64,000 bases of DNA, from assembly GCA_022559985.1 (NCBI GenBank), contig JAFJTR010000039.1:62001-126000 (forward strand), written 5' to 3'. The stretch is from Parastagonospora avenae f. sp. tritici 18332-5 (taxonomy: Eukaryota; Ascomycota; Dothideomycetes; Pleosporales; Phaeosphaeriaceae). This document shows, piece by piece, positions 11,314 to 23,700 of the stretch; within the stretch, counting starts at the first letter, position 1, and every line of letters starts with the position of its first letter. Under the pieces are notes generated by a model. That model had not been told where the DNA came from. It did not search any database and was given only the letters and a program-made list of their open reading frames with translations. A program made the translations under genes and the position numbers.

Positions 11314-12614
11314 ATGAAAGTCCAATCCGCAGTCGCTATTGCGCTGTCCGTCTCGAGAGCGCTTGCACTTTCCATCTCAAACAGGGACATCGACATTCCT
11401 GCCATAACTAACGAACAGCTCTTCACGCTTGAACTCAAACCTGGAGAGACGAAGCAGGTCACTGAAGCAGAGAAATGGGAACTTTTCAATGTATGCAAAG
11501 AGCGAAAAAAAAAGCACACGGGCATTACTGACAACTTAGGCTGGAGTTCACTTCATGGACATTACAGACTATGCTGAGCTGCACGAGACTTCCAAAGGAC
11601 TGGAAAAGCGAGCTGTTGTATTCCCCTCAGCAATGGCACAGAAGACTAATGTCACACCACTCCTGTCTAAACTCAGCACATCCAACATGCAGAGCAAGCT
11701 TACAACGTTTGTTGGCTTCAATAACAGATACTACAAGAGCTCCACTGGCAAGCAGTCGTCTGCTTGGCTCCTCTCGCAGGTCCAAGTGGTAGCTACCGCC
11801 TCTGGAATTTCTGGAGTGACTGTTCGTGCTTTCAGTCATCCTTCATGGACCCAGGACAGCGTGATTGCCACAATTCCTGGCAAGAGCGCCAACATCATCG
11901 CCATTGGAGCGCATCAAGACAGTGTCAATGGTGCGAGCCCCATGAACGGACGATCTCCCGGCGCCGACGACGACGTACGTGCCTTCTCTCCCTATTGCGT
12001 TACACCTTAATTTGGATCTGACATCAAGTAGGGATCTGGCTCCGTGACGATCTTGGAGGCCTTCAGAGTCTTGCTGACCGACTCCCGAGTTGCAAGCGGA
12101 CAAGCAGCCAACACGATCGAATTCCATTGGTATGCAGCTGAGGAAGCTGGCCTTTTGGGTAGTCAAGCAATCTTCACAAACTACAAGAGCAGCGGCAAAG
12201 TTGTCAAGGCCATGCTTCAACAAGACATGACTGGCTACGTGAAGCCTGGATCCAAGGAGGCTGTAGGAGTCATTACAGACTACGTTGACGCTGGGTTGAC
12301 GTCCTTCATCAAGAAGGTTGTGACTGCTGTACGTTGAAACTGAAACGCATGATAGGCTTGACACTAACGACGTCCAGTACTGTACCATCCCATATGTTGA
12401 GACCAAGTGTGGCTACGCTTGCTCCGACCATGCAAGTGCATCGAAAGCTGGCTACCCATCGGCCTTTGTCATTGAGAGTTCGTTCGAGAACACCAGTGGG
12501 TACATTCATACCGCCCAGGATACTATCAGCACCGTTAGCTTCTCTCACATGCTTGAGCATGGAAAGATGACCGTAGGATTGGCATATGAGCTTGCTTTTG
12601 CAACAGGTCTATGA
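11314..12614 (+). CDS. lap1: secreted leucine aminopeptidase, M28E family
   Basis: Four exons (11314-11490, 11540-11974, 12032-12328, 12378-12614) give 381 aa. The protein begins with a signal peptide (MKVQSAVAIALSVSRALA) and a propeptide, then a two-zinc M28 aminopeptidase domain that removes N-terminal hydrophobic residues from peptides outside the cell. By pattern match with the Aeromonas enzyme the metal ligands are His184 (IGAHQDS), Asp204 (PGADDD), Glu242 (AAEEAGLLGS, with Glu241 as catalytic base), Asp269 (QQDMTGY) and His347 (GYIHTAQDT). The Cys pair in TKCGYACSDH corresponds to the conserved disulfide. All parts are present, so it should be active. Each intron is 49-57 nt and restores frame. 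Dipeptidyl specificities are less likely than Leu aminopeptidase given its close fit to fungal Lap1. Confidence 0.95.
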
Positions 12615-13310
12615 AGTGGAACTACGCTTTGCATGCGCTCTCGCCTGCGGATTTCCGTATCCAGTGTCAGCAATCCCAGGGAATGTGTCACGACCACTCT
12701 AATACTGTTCAAGTAAGACCATCATATTCATAATTCACACATGTCTACTAGTGACTTGCTCTACTTGTAGTAAAAATGAACGCTATCGTTCTAGTGACAA
12801 GGTTGAATGTGCAAAGTAATTAAGCGCAGTTTTCGTTTACCCTATGTAGTCTAGCGACTCCTGGGTTAAACTGTAGCAGCTATTTATCAGACCACGCATA
12901 ATGTACATAACAAGTACTGTTTTCCTGGTAACAAAAGGGTCCAAAAATGATCAAAAACATTCAACAGAGGAGATTCGCTAATGGTCACCCACTTAACTAC
13001 TAACCCTCCGGTACGATGCTTAAATGATGCAGAGCAAACGGGATGCGTTGTTCTCATCGTCCTATGGTCGAATGTGGAGGATTAGCATGGTGAAACTGTT
13101 ATATCGTTGGCGTTAACATCGCTAGGATTAGGCGTTTGGGAACAAGCGTTGGCCATACGACATCAAAACTAATAAGATCCGGTACATACTCGTAGAACTG
13201 CATTCTCAAATAAAAGATTACACGAAAAGAAACTATTTCCTCGACATGGATGCTACCTCAGCCGAAAAGTCTACAACCACTTCGGTCCTTCCCTCTTCTA
13301 TCGCTTCACA
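12615..13310. other. convergent intergenic, 696 bp, AT-rich
   Basis: Lies between the 3' ends of the aminopeptidase (+) and cutinase (-) genes. It is noticeably AT-rich, holds no plausible coding frame, and presumably contains both 3' UTRs. Confidence 0.5.
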
Positions 13311-14180
13311 CTAAACCTTTCCAGCAACGAACGCACCCGCAGTACCTGCGTCATTCTGGTAGTTCAGATGCGCGCCTGTGATTGAAGTACCTCCCTCGCA
13401 AATGTTGTCACCGGTGTGGCAGATGGTGAGGGTCTTCGAAGTTGCGATAGAGCCGAAGGACTGTCCACGCTTGGGGTCGCCAAAGACAACGACTGGACTG
13501 AGTAAGTAATGTGGACCTCGCAGCAGAAAACTGAATGCCTCAAACTATCAAGGACAGGGTGTATCAAGGGAGTGAATGTAAAGAAGATGACATACCGGCA
13601 GCTACACGAGCAGCGTTTGCTGCGGAGGTGCGGACAGCAGCGTTGTGCACGAGCTGAGCACCCTGGGAGTAACCAGATAGAACGATCTTGGTGTTGGGGC
13701 AACGAGAAGCAGTCTTTGAAATATGTCAGCTACCGTAGATCTCTTAATGGTTACATAGACTGCAAGACTCACGCTGCTGATCAGGTTGGTCATCGTCGTG
13801 CTTCCTGTTGGGTCGCCTCCTTGCAAGAAACCAGAGACGCTTGCGGAGTAAGTGACACCTTGGATCGCAAGCTGGCTTGTGCCTCCAACTCTGCTCGCAA
13901 TCTGGTTGAAGAACAAAGGACCAACAGCCGCAGCATCACCGACGTTGCCTTGCTGGCCGGTTCCGCGAGCGTAGATCAAGCTGATGGGACGGCATGCAGT
14001 ACCATCGGTCAGCTGGTTGTAGGTGCTGCTGCTGTACTGGCGCTTGGAAATAGCGTGCTCCTCAGGAGTCAATTTGCTGACGAGAAGCTCGTCGACAGGG
14101 AAAGCTTCTGCGTCAGAGACAGGGGCTGGCGCAGCGAGAGCACCTGAGACCAGGGCGGCAGTGAGAAGTGTAAGCTTCAT
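13311..14180 (-). CDS. cutinase, secreted cutin/polyester esterase
   Basis: Three minus-strand exons (14180-13773, 13713-13596, 13492-13311) give 235 aa. The order is signal peptide (MKLTLLTAALVSGALAA), a short pro-region ending at a Lys-Arg site (AISKRQ), then the cutinase fold. The catalytic triad reads as Ser152 in LSGYSQGAQ, Asp204 in GDNICEGG and His217 in GAHLNYQ; the Ser-Asp and Asp-His spacings match known fungal cutinases. Conserved cysteines (TACRPI, SRCPN, TICHTGDNIC) fit the two family disulfides. The enzyme hydrolyses plant cutin or related aliphatic esters outside the cell. The second intron is 103 nt, longer than the local norm of about 50 nt, and its acceptor must be the downstream CAG at 13493-13495 (complement) to keep GDPKRGQ in frame. 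A TATAAATA box lies 112 nt upstream. Confidence 0.95.
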
Positions 14181-15873
14181 GTTGGGCGATGATTTCCAGG
14201 AAGAGAACGAAGGTCGTAGAAATCGAGGACAGGAAGATGGAACGAGCGTTGATCTTGCGGCCTGGAGAACATACAGAGGCGAGTGACGGTGTATTTATAT
14301 TTCTCTTAGATACCATGTTGTCCGTCGTCAACTTGAATGTTGACGGTTGATCGATAGACGCCCAGCTGTCAAAATCTAGCTCCTGCCGCTTTCGATCCAC
14401 GGCCGATATCAAGGACCTTCTACACTATAGGGAATTCCCCAAGCATGCAGATTTAGCGACTTTGGTTTCGCCTAGAAGCCACCGTTCTGTCTTGGGCCGA
14501 CTGTACACGAATCTCGCGTCTTCTTGGACAGATCACCTGGCCCAGCGCATATACCGCAATTTGAGGCATTGACTGTTGTGGTCGTTCCCCGGATTCTGGT
14601 TTTGACCTGCCGAACTGAGCTAGTGTATCCGCATGAATGCCGTGGGCATGAGATGATCGACGTTGACCCAAACTGGAAGGAGCAAGAGAGCTGTTACGTT
14701 TTTGCCCGTTTGGGAACCATCAGCGACGCTACCGCGCGATCAATCATGTTTAGTTGATGTGCTTTGTGGTGCCTGTCAGGATCGTAGGAATACTGGCGGA
14801 AAGATTTCTTGGTAGTGTTTTTAGTGATGTTGATTCCTGTGCTATTTCAGCAAAGCCCACAATGCGTGCTTTGGCGTCCCTCATTTTGAATTGTAAGCTA
14901 TGCGAGGAAACTTGATCACCATATGTATGTATACCCAGCCCAATTTGCTCTTGTCGATGTTGTATGAGCCCTGTGAACACCATAATTTAATTTTCCTGTA
15001 CTTTGAACAAGACCTCTGCCACGTGGACTTCTCTTTCAACACGTGGCTGCGCGGAAGCATTGCCCGTGAAAGATATTTGACAAGATTTGACAAGCATAGG
15101 AGGTGCACCTTCGTGAAGCTGGTAGGACTCCTGGACAGCTCCAAGGTTCATGTCCACATCTATTCCAGGGCGCAAAGTGGTCCGCTTTGTCCTGCGAACG
15201 AGGTGAAATTGAGAACTTCCATTCTACTTGAATGGAGGCACGGGAGTTAAGATAGAAGAGTGCAACTGTAAAACTTCCTAGGCCGTGCAGGCTAGAACCC
15301 TTAGACGGAGCAGCCGGAGCAGCGGGTATGGCATGGTTCGCTGTTGGACGAACATCGCGGTCAGATATGTTCAGGATCAGGACGGCGTTCCATGTCACGA
15401 AAGATGGCATAAGACAATTCCTGGAAAGAGATGGTGTTGAGGGAGGTGTCAACCAGCCATGACGGAGATAGGTCGGCCCGGTCGCTTGGCACGCTATAGT
15501 CATGATGGCCGAAGCTTCTCGAATAAATCTGCGTCAAGCTCTTGCAACCTATTTTAATCAAACAGCGCACTCCCATCGTCGCTCGCCCGACAGCTCAATG
15601 ATAACGCTTCATCCAGCTTGAGTGCAGCTTGAGCTTCTTCCCTGTAAGTGCGCGCCTGTTCTCCATTACTGTTTTCAATCGAAGGATGAGACACCAGCTG
15701 GCACCAGTCTTAGAAGACTTGTACTCTTTACATGCGGACTAGCTACAAGACAACCTGTCTGAACTCTGACATCAATCATCGCTCACTCTGTTCCTGGTTA
15801 CCTTCTGGACGAGCCGACGCTGACAGGCAAATGCCAGGAATCTAGCATACGCCCTCTCTTTTCACCCACAGTC
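14181..15873. other. divergent intergenic region, 1.7 kb
   Basis: Shared promoter space of cutinase (-) and AHA1 (+). Apart from the cutinase TATA box it shows only short frames without recognisable features. No repeats or RNA genes seen. Confidence 0.45.
14292..14299 (-). promoter_or_regulatory. TATA box of the cutinase gene
   Basis: TATAAATA on the minus strand, 112 nt upstream of the cutinase ATG, in a position compatible with a core promoter. Supported by sequence match only. Confidence 0.5.
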
Positions 15874-16984
15874 ATGGTTCTACACAACCCCAACAACTGG
15901 CACTGGGTCAACAAAGACGTTGCACCCTGGGCCAGGAATTACCTCGAGCAAGAGCTCTCGACTATCGTGGCTGAGCAGGATGGCGTGTCAGCGAAGATCG
16001 ACAAGGTAGTCAGCATGGATGGCGACGTAGACGTAAGCCAGCGCAAGGGCAAGGTCATCACCATCTTTGATGTGCGACTCAAGCTCGAGTATTCTGGTAC
16101 GTAGCATCTCTTTGGAATGCAGACTGGCGCGCTGACTTTGTCGGCAGGTAAGAACCAAGCGGGCGAAGAGGCTAGCGGCACGATCACGGTTCCCGAGGTC
16201 GCACATGACACTGAGGAAGACGAGTATGTCGTATGTTCCCTTCGCCCTCAGCCTTTGGTCTACTTCAGCCCCTTCGTGCAGAGTGCTGATAGTTGCCCAG
16301 TTTGAAGTAGATGTGTACTCCGATGAGAGCAGTAAACAGCCTGTGAAGGACTTGGTTCGCTCCAAGATCCTCCCGCAGCTGCGCAAGAGTCTTGCAAAGC
16401 TCGGCCCTGCGGTAATGGCAGAACACGGAAAGGATATCCAGCACGCTCCCGGCACGAATCCGTCCACCAGCTTCTCCACGCCGAAAGTCTATTCGAGCTC
16501 GAGCGTCAACAAGTCTTCGGGCTCCAACACAGAGGGCGCGTCACAAAAGTCAAGCTCTGGCGCTGTCGTCAACGTGACGACAATCACTGACAGCACCGAG
16601 TTCCGCACCGACGCTGCGAACCTGTTTCAGACCTTCACCGACCCCCAACGTATCGCTGCCTTCACTCGCTCACCACCCAAAAACTTCACTGGCGCTAAGC
16701 CTGGAGGTACTTTCGAGCTGTTTGGAGGCAACGTAAGTGGAGAGTTCACAGAATTGGAGGAGCCGACACACATCGTCCAGAAATGGCGATTGGCGCAGTG
16801 GCCGGCGGGACACTACTCCACACTCTCTATCTGGTTCGACCAAAATGACCGTGATGCTGTGACAGTGATGCGAGTTGAGTGGAAGGGCGTTCCTGTTGGA
16901 CAGGAAGAGCCCACCAAGACCAACTGGGATCAGTACTACGTTCGTAGCATAAAGACCACGTTCGGTTTTGGCACCGTGCTATAA
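15874..16984 (+). CDS. AHA1: Hsp90 co-chaperone Aha1 (activator of Hsp90 ATPase)
   Basis: Three exons (15874-16096, 16148-16230, 16301-16984) give 329 aa. The N-terminal domain starts with the conserved NPNNWHWVNKD motif that touches the Hsp90 middle domain, continues through KGKVITIFDVRLKLEYSG and ends near residue 165. A Ser/Thr-rich linker follows. The C-terminal AHSA1/Bet v 1-like domain runs from about TTITDSTEFRTD to the end, including FTRSPPKNFTGAKPGG, FELFGGNVSGEF, IVQKWRLAQWPAGHYST and VEWKGVPVGQEE. It stimulates the ATPase of cytosolic Hsp90 during client folding. Length and domain order match Aha1 rather than the short Hch1 form. Introns of 51 and 70 nt restore the frame. Confidence 0.95.
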
Positions 16985-18012
16985 GCGCCAAGAAGGATGA
17001 AGCAGTTCATCCTGGAGTTTGGGGGTTTTAGACAGGATTATGATTGTTCACGAAGCTATGGACTTTGAATGAAGATAGGCACAATGCCACGAAACTATGT
17101 AATGTGCCAGTTTACATCTTGTTCTGTATTTCGACCGATGTTATCCTCTCATGTTTTGTCACCACCAAACTTACATTCATTGCTATAATCCATTCCGCGC
17201 GCTGGTGTGCGCGAGCAGCTAGGCTTCATCTACTGCCATGGCAGACATGACTGTGGTCGATTCAATCCATCGAGGCCTCTCGACTTCTCACCTCTCGGGT
17301 CGTACTGTTGATTCGCTCTTTATTGCCTTATCTGCCGCAGTAGATGCTGCGGCTTTTGTGTGTAGTGCTTACCAACGGGAGCTTGCCGACGGATTGCGCG
17401 AGGTTCCGACGGCTCTTGTTACTTAGTACCAATCAAGGCGCGCCGGCAATGAGAACCCCAGGGAACATCCCCACTCCTGATAAGCTACGAAAGCTTGCAC
17501 AAGCTTTAGGCAAAGCTTACCTCCGCGGGCACTCCCGAATATCACCATTGAGGTGCCCAGCTGTTCATAAGTGTACTGGATCTCGTCAGGTCTCATCCGG
17601 TCGTGCCCATGCTCGGCTCATCTCTACATTCACCTGCGGCTTTCGAGTGAGCGATGGTTACTTTGAACCACCAGGAGCCATCGCAACGGCTCAGGTACGG
17701 CCTTATGGCGTCATGGGCATGAGCGAATGTGCCTCGTGCACGCAGCTCTTTAGCCTCTATTGGAAGGTGAATGCTCTGGTTATCGCCCCTCGGCCTCGTA
17801 GTTACGTGGGCTCAATTGGCCTGCGTGGGCTACAAATGCGAAGTTGCCCGCCTTGTCACTACACGCTATCTCACACTTGCTCACGCTTTTGCTGTCATCG
17901 ACTCGGCGCCTCTCCAATTCGACTAGGTATGCCTCATCGCGTTGGCTGTGATACTGCAGGCGGATGACCAACACTGAAATGCAAACAGTCAGAGTAGTGT
18001 ACTCGGAACAAG
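16985..18012. other. intergenic, 1.0 kb
   Basis: Between AHA1 and the carboxypeptidase gene, both on the plus strand. A 207-codon open frame at 17344-17967 has no family features and reads like chance sequence. A perfect palindrome AAGCTTG-CA-CAAGCTT lies at 17491-17506. No other feature supported. Confidence 0.4.
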
Positions 18013-19870
18013 ATGGAGCTTCTGTCAAAGTTATCCACACTCTCGCTACTTGCTTGTGCAACAGCCCAGTTCGTGCCACCGCCAGCCAATTTGACGACCA
18101 AGACGGGATATGCCGGCGTGAATGTGCGATACAAGGAGGTCCCAGCCGGCATTTGCGAGCTAGATCCTAACGTCAAGAGCTACTCGGGCTACGCAGATGT
18201 TGCCGACGACCAGCACATTTTCTGGTGGTTCTTTGAGACACGCAACGGCGACCCCAAGGATGCTCCCTTGACCGTGTGGATCAATGGCGGCCCAGGATCT
18301 AGTTCTATGATCGGTCTATTTCAAGAATTGGGTCCTTGTGGTATTGGACCAGACCTGAAGCCCTTCAATAACCCGTACTCGTGGTCGAACGTGAGTAACA
18401 TGCTCTTCATTGACCAGCCTACAACAGTCGGCTTGTCTTATTCAGTTCCAATTCCTGCGTACAAGGACAAGAGCGGATTCACGATTCAGTTGCCGAATAA
18501 TACTTGTCCCGATTATGCGGAGCAGTACGGCACATGCGGCACATACTCGAAACCAGACCATGCCCTGACAGCCAACAATACATTAGGTGCTGCTCCAAAC
18601 ATGTGGCGTACCCTTCAAGGCTTCATGGGGGCTTTCCCTGATTACTCGCGCAACGGGTTCACATTCACTACAGAGAGCTATGGAGGCCACTACGGTCCCG
18701 TGTTCAACGAGTACTTTTTGGAACAAAACGCCAAAAACATCTCAGGTGCAGTCAAAATTGACCTACAGAGCGTCTTGATCGGAAATGGTTGGTTCGACCC
18801 CTTAGCTCAGTACGTTGCGTACTACAACTTTTCTGTGTACCCCGGTAATACATACGATTACATGCCTTTCAATGCTTCTGTCCAGGCCGAATGGCATAAC
18901 AATTTGTTCGGCGAAGGCAACTGCGTCGATATGACGAAGGAGTGCTACAAGACGGGCCAGAACTCCATTTGCGCTCGGGCCGACGACTTTTGCGCCAACA
19001 AAGTCGAGAATATGTACGATATCTACAGCGGACGAGATGAGTATGACGTGCGGGAGCTGGACCCCGACCCATTTCCATACGGCTACTTCAGCGACTACCT
19101 CAACCTTCCTGACGTACAGAAGGCGATTGGAGCCTACCAAAACTTCTCCACTAGCTCCAGAACAGTGTCATCGGCTTTTGGAAACACTGGTGATGACGAT
19201 CGCGAGTCCGGGACTATTGAAGCCTGCCAGAAACTCCTTGATGCGGGTGTACAAGTTATGCTATACTACGGTGATGCGTAAGTCCAATACTCTCACGCTG
19301 ATTGACCTGATGTTAACTCACAACCAGGGACTACAATTGCAATTGGTTGGGGGGTCAAATTGTCGCAGACATGATAAACGCCACAGGGTATTGCGATGCG
19401 GGATTCACCAACATCACCACCAGCGACAACATTGTACACGGTCAAGTCAAGCAGTCTGGCCTCTTCTCCTTCCTGCGCATCTTCGAGTCGGGCCACGAAG
19501 TGCCATTCTACCAGCCTCTTGCGGCACTGGAGATTTTCGAGCGTGCGCTAAAGAAGGTTGACATTGCGACTGGAAAGGGGAAGATTGATGCGAGCTACAA
19601 AACTGTAGGCACACCGACCAGCACGTTCCGGGAGGGCAACTCGACGATTCAGTTCAAGGTCCTACCAGCCAATTCCACGTAAGCAAGCTCTGTAGAGGAA
19701 ATGCATGGGAAGCATATACTAAGTCAGTGTACAGGTACAATACGATGCTGAACGGGCCAGACCCAGAACCCAAATGGCTAGTCACAGAGGCGATTGCACA
19801 GAGGGCGCTGAAGACGAGGGCGACAAGCAAATTGGGCAAGCCGAGGATGGGGCCAAAGCGTGTTGGTTGA
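18013..19870 (+). CDS. serine carboxypeptidase, S10 family, secreted or vacuolar
   Basis: Three exons (18013-19277, 19328-19678, 19735-19870) give 583 aa. A signal peptide (MELLSKLSTLSLLACATAQ) is followed by a full alpha/beta-hydrolase S10 domain. Landmarks are TVWINGGPGSSS (oxyanion region), MLFIDQPTTVGLSYS, the nucleophile Ser222 in TTESYGGHYGP, Asp423 in GDADYNCNW and His478 in ESGHEVPFYQP, all in the right order, plus many N-glycosylation sequons. It removes C-terminal residues from peptides at acid pH. The C-terminus has a basic tail (TRATSKLGKPRMGPKRVG) instead of a GPI signal. Introns of 50 and 56 nt restore frame. Secretion versus vacuole cannot be decided from sequence. Confidence 0.95.
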
Positions 19871-20751
19871 ACGTGATCCATGCCGAGAATTAAAAAGATG
19901 TGATATGCACTCCAACTTGATCCATTCTTTTACCGCATGCCGGATGTCTATAAACCTCGAACAAGTGACCTGATTGTAAACAGTAGTCGGAATTCCACGA
20001 GAGACATTAAGCTATGTCACGAGTTCCGTCAAGGTGAGGAAATGGAGACGATAACGGCAGCTGAATCAGCTCGCACAGCATAAGCTAGCAGAGTCTCAGC
20101 ACAACAGGGTCCGCTGGTATTGTCGATCACGTTCAGCCTTGTCGCGCGGCCCCACTGCATGCGCAATGGATGCAGGTGCGAGTTTGGACACGGCTGGCGG
20201 TCAGACGATGGACGGATGCATTGAACAGGAGTGGGTGAGGGAAGTGCAGCCGAGGCGGAGTCGCGAGACGTTGCAGACTGGCGTCCGAGCATAAGCGTGG
20301 TGAACCCTGTCGATATGCATCAGCGTGGTGTTAGAAGAGGAAGCAGCAACGGCCGGCATCGACAGACAACCTCGACTTTGACATGCGCGCCTGCACGTGT
20401 TTCTCCTTCATCCTCTTCTGCCCACGAGACGCCCACGCTGCTGCTGCTGCTGCTGCGAGACACGGTGCGGACTGCTCCTGCCAATTGCCTATCGCCGTCG
20501 CGACTTGGCTGCCCTAGTCCCCCCGAAATTGTGCGACGCCGGAAGCATCGCCAACTTTCTCTACGCAGCCTTCTGCGAGCCTGTGATGGTGACTTTTGGT
20601 GCATGGCCTCGCTGAGAGGCAGCTTTACCCCCCTCACTGCCAGCGCCGGCGCTTGCTGGTAGTTGGTGATCTGTTCATCGCTGCATCATAACCCCCCAGA
20701 GCTACAAGCAACGCGTAGAGACGTTGCGCTTGTTGCCCACCCGAGCCCTCG
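19871..20751. other. intergenic with CT-rich leader, 881 bp
   Basis: Upstream region of the following 1225-aa gene. It includes six CTG units at 20438-20455 and a pyrimidine-rich stretch typical of fungal promoters and leaders. No coding frame supported. Confidence 0.4.
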
Positions 20752-23700
20752 ATGGCGCCCTCCAACATGTTCTCGTATCTGAGACCTGGCCACGCAAAGC
20801 GCACTGCCTCGAGTCTGGCGGCACCCGAGCCCCTGCCCTCGACCAGTCCCGCCGCTCACCCGCTGCCATCGCCTTCGCAGAGCACAGAGTACTTCACCTC
20901 CCCACGCTTCGTCGACAATGCCAGCTACGTGTCGAGCTCGCCCATATCGCCCTACCCGCCGCAGCTGCCGCCCATCACCCGCGTCGCCTCCAAGCTGGAC
21001 AAGCCACAGTCCGACAGCAGACCGCCAGCCAGTGCAGGTCGACCGGCCACGAGCACCAATGCAGACAGCGCCCAGATGCGCCCACCGCCCCAGAGGACAC
21101 ACAAGCAAGCACCGTCCAGCCCCGATGTCAGCCTCTCCTCTGCGCGGCCCATGACGGCCAACACGCCCGTCGACACTCGGCGAATCGAACATGGACAGTA
21201 TCTGGAGACACCCTCGCAATCTTCAACACATCTCGCACCCTCAACCATCTCGCCGAGCTACTCCACCTTCTCGAGGTCGCAGACGTCGTTAATGGGCGGC
21301 ATAGGCGAGAAGCTGTCGGGCACCTCCAAGGCTATCTCGACGACACCCACGGCTGCGCCAGCCAAGACCAAGTCCAGGCTCAATCTGAGAAATCCCATGT
21401 CGCTCTTGATGAGACGGCGATCAGGCCAGACGCTGGACCCCTTGGCCGACGAATCGCTTGTCAGTCACCGTTCGCCATCCATCGTTCCCCCGATGCCAGA
21501 CAACTACGATCCGAGTATTCGCGGTCACATTGTCCACGACTTCAATGCCCCCAGGCTCAACCGGAATTTCTCATACAACAACGCATATGGTAGCGAACAG
21601 CAACAGCAGGAAGTCGGCCGTGTCAGCCCCCAAAAGATAGACCGGGAGCATACCCCCGTCTTCCACGAGCATTTCGATGACGAGACGAGCTATGAAGAGT
21701 CGCAAGCTGCCATTAGAGCCGAACAGCTGGTCAACACCGACTTCCTCGCAAGGAACTCCGTACAGTGTCCTCCGCCAGAACGCTCTATCGCGCCCCCTCC
21801 TCCTCTATTAAAGGATCTACCGCCTGTACCTCTGCAGTCAAAACCTTCGCCCCCTCCCCTCCCATCTTTCAACGCTGCTGAGAGCGTCTCAACCATATTG
21901 TCTCCGGTACAGGAAGCAGCTGACCCCTTGGACATCTCTGCCGAAGTCACACCCCGCAAGAGAAAATCGACAAAAACACCGCCTCCTGCTCGCTCGAGAG
22001 CCACGTCCATGAACGATCCTTCGTTTCAGTCTGCAGGCCTACCTTCACACTTCACCAGCAGAGCGTCCAGATTCAGCTTCCAGATATCTGGTGGTAGCGA
22101 TGCCGCCCAAGAGGCGATACTGGAAGAAAGACACAAGAAGAAGGAAGCAGAGAAAGCATCCAAACAGGTTCGCATGTCAACCAACACAATCGAGGACGAC
22201 TACGATGAATATGGAATGGACGATTACGATATGGACGGCGGCTTCGAGGAAGAGATTCCCATGCTTGGCGAGGAAGATGATTTCGGTGGCATGGGCCTGA
22301 GCGATCAGACCATGGATGCAGGAATCAATAACTTTGATTTCTCATCTCTGTCATTACAGACGAACTTGAACTATCCAATGAATCACCTGACGACCATGGG
22401 TCAGATCCAGACACCCATCGATGCCAATGGCAATCCCATAGGCTTTGCCATGTCTGACGGACAGTTGCAACAATATCACTCACTCGCCCCACTCTGTCAG
22501 ACCCAAGGCTTAGATACTTCTGTCGCCGAGACGCAAATACCAGGACAGGGCGAATTCCAGTCTGAACTGTCTGAGCACAATCCACGTCTTCCAGCCACTT
22601 CCTCACATGGCGACCTGGACACAAACGCCAAGCAAAGCCCTGGCGACATTGATTTGGGAGACGACATGTACTTTGACGATGGCCTGATTGGAGACCAGGA
22701 CGAACAAGATCCTGCTGAGTTCGACGAAAGCGTCTTCGATGACCCCAATGGTCCACTTTACGACCGCAAAGTAAAGCTGCCGCCGACTGAACAAGCATCA
22801 AATACCTTCGCATCACACCCAACTGGGCTGTTGAGTTCCGAGACAGGCTACGAAGCGGATGATGATACCATGACTAGGCATCTAGATGTGTCTGAGCCCT
22901 CGCTAGCCCACAAAACATCTGATGCCCATCCACGTACGGAACCCGACTTCAATAACATGAACGCGTACCATAGCGCACTCGCCGATGCAGCTACTCGCGC
23001 TCAAGCTGCTGGACGATTTACTCGCAAAGCAAGTATCGATGCAGGCCAGCCAAGCTCTGACCCTGACGATGTTTCGTTTTTGAGTGATTCGCGTCCAAGT
23101 CTAGTTCCCGATGATGGCCGCTTCAGCCTAGATACCCAGAACTTCCCTCCCGAAGACGATGTCTTCGGCATGAGCTCTAGCTTCGTCGACGATTATGAGT
23201 ATAGCGACTATGATTCTGCTCTCGAGGACGATCCGATGATCGCTGCTGCCAACGCTGAAGCACTTGCGTTTGACGATGAAGGTTTCTACGGCCAGGAATT
23301 TGGCTTCTATGCATCGGCTGTTGGCGACTCACCGAATGCTTGGGGCGGGTTCTTTGGGCCATCTGGAATAGGTCGTACTGTTAGCGGGCGGAATGCTGTC
23401 AGGGAACCCAACCTGACGCCTATCACGGAGCGTAGCGAGTACAGCACACGCAACTCGTTCATCAGTTTGAATCACTTCCGTGATGGCCAGCAGCCTATAC
23501 AAAGTCCTGGACTAGCACAGCTTGCTCGAATGAGTCCATACGAATGGCCGGAAGAAGAGGGCATGAGTATCGAAACGTTGATGAAACTGCGAAAAGGGGC
23601 TTTTGGGGGGAGTGCCGCAAGTCTCCCTGCAAGTACAGCAAACAGCCCTCGTAATTCATCACCAATGGGTATGCAATTTGTGCCTAGAATCTCGAGCGCT

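Noticed and set aside
13509..14147. 212-codon plus-strand frame across the cutinase gene
   Set aside because: It is the antisense shadow of the cutinase coding exons. It crosses both cutinase introns and has no family features.
17344..17967. 207-codon plus-strand frame between AHA1 and the carboxypeptidase
   Set aside because: Composition looks like translated non-coding DNA (many Cys, Arg, His), with no motifs and no splice context.
20724..21593. 289-codon frame overlapping the start of the 1225-aa gene
   Set aside because: It begins with TTG rather than ATG and is an out-of-frame reading of GC-rich coding sequence.
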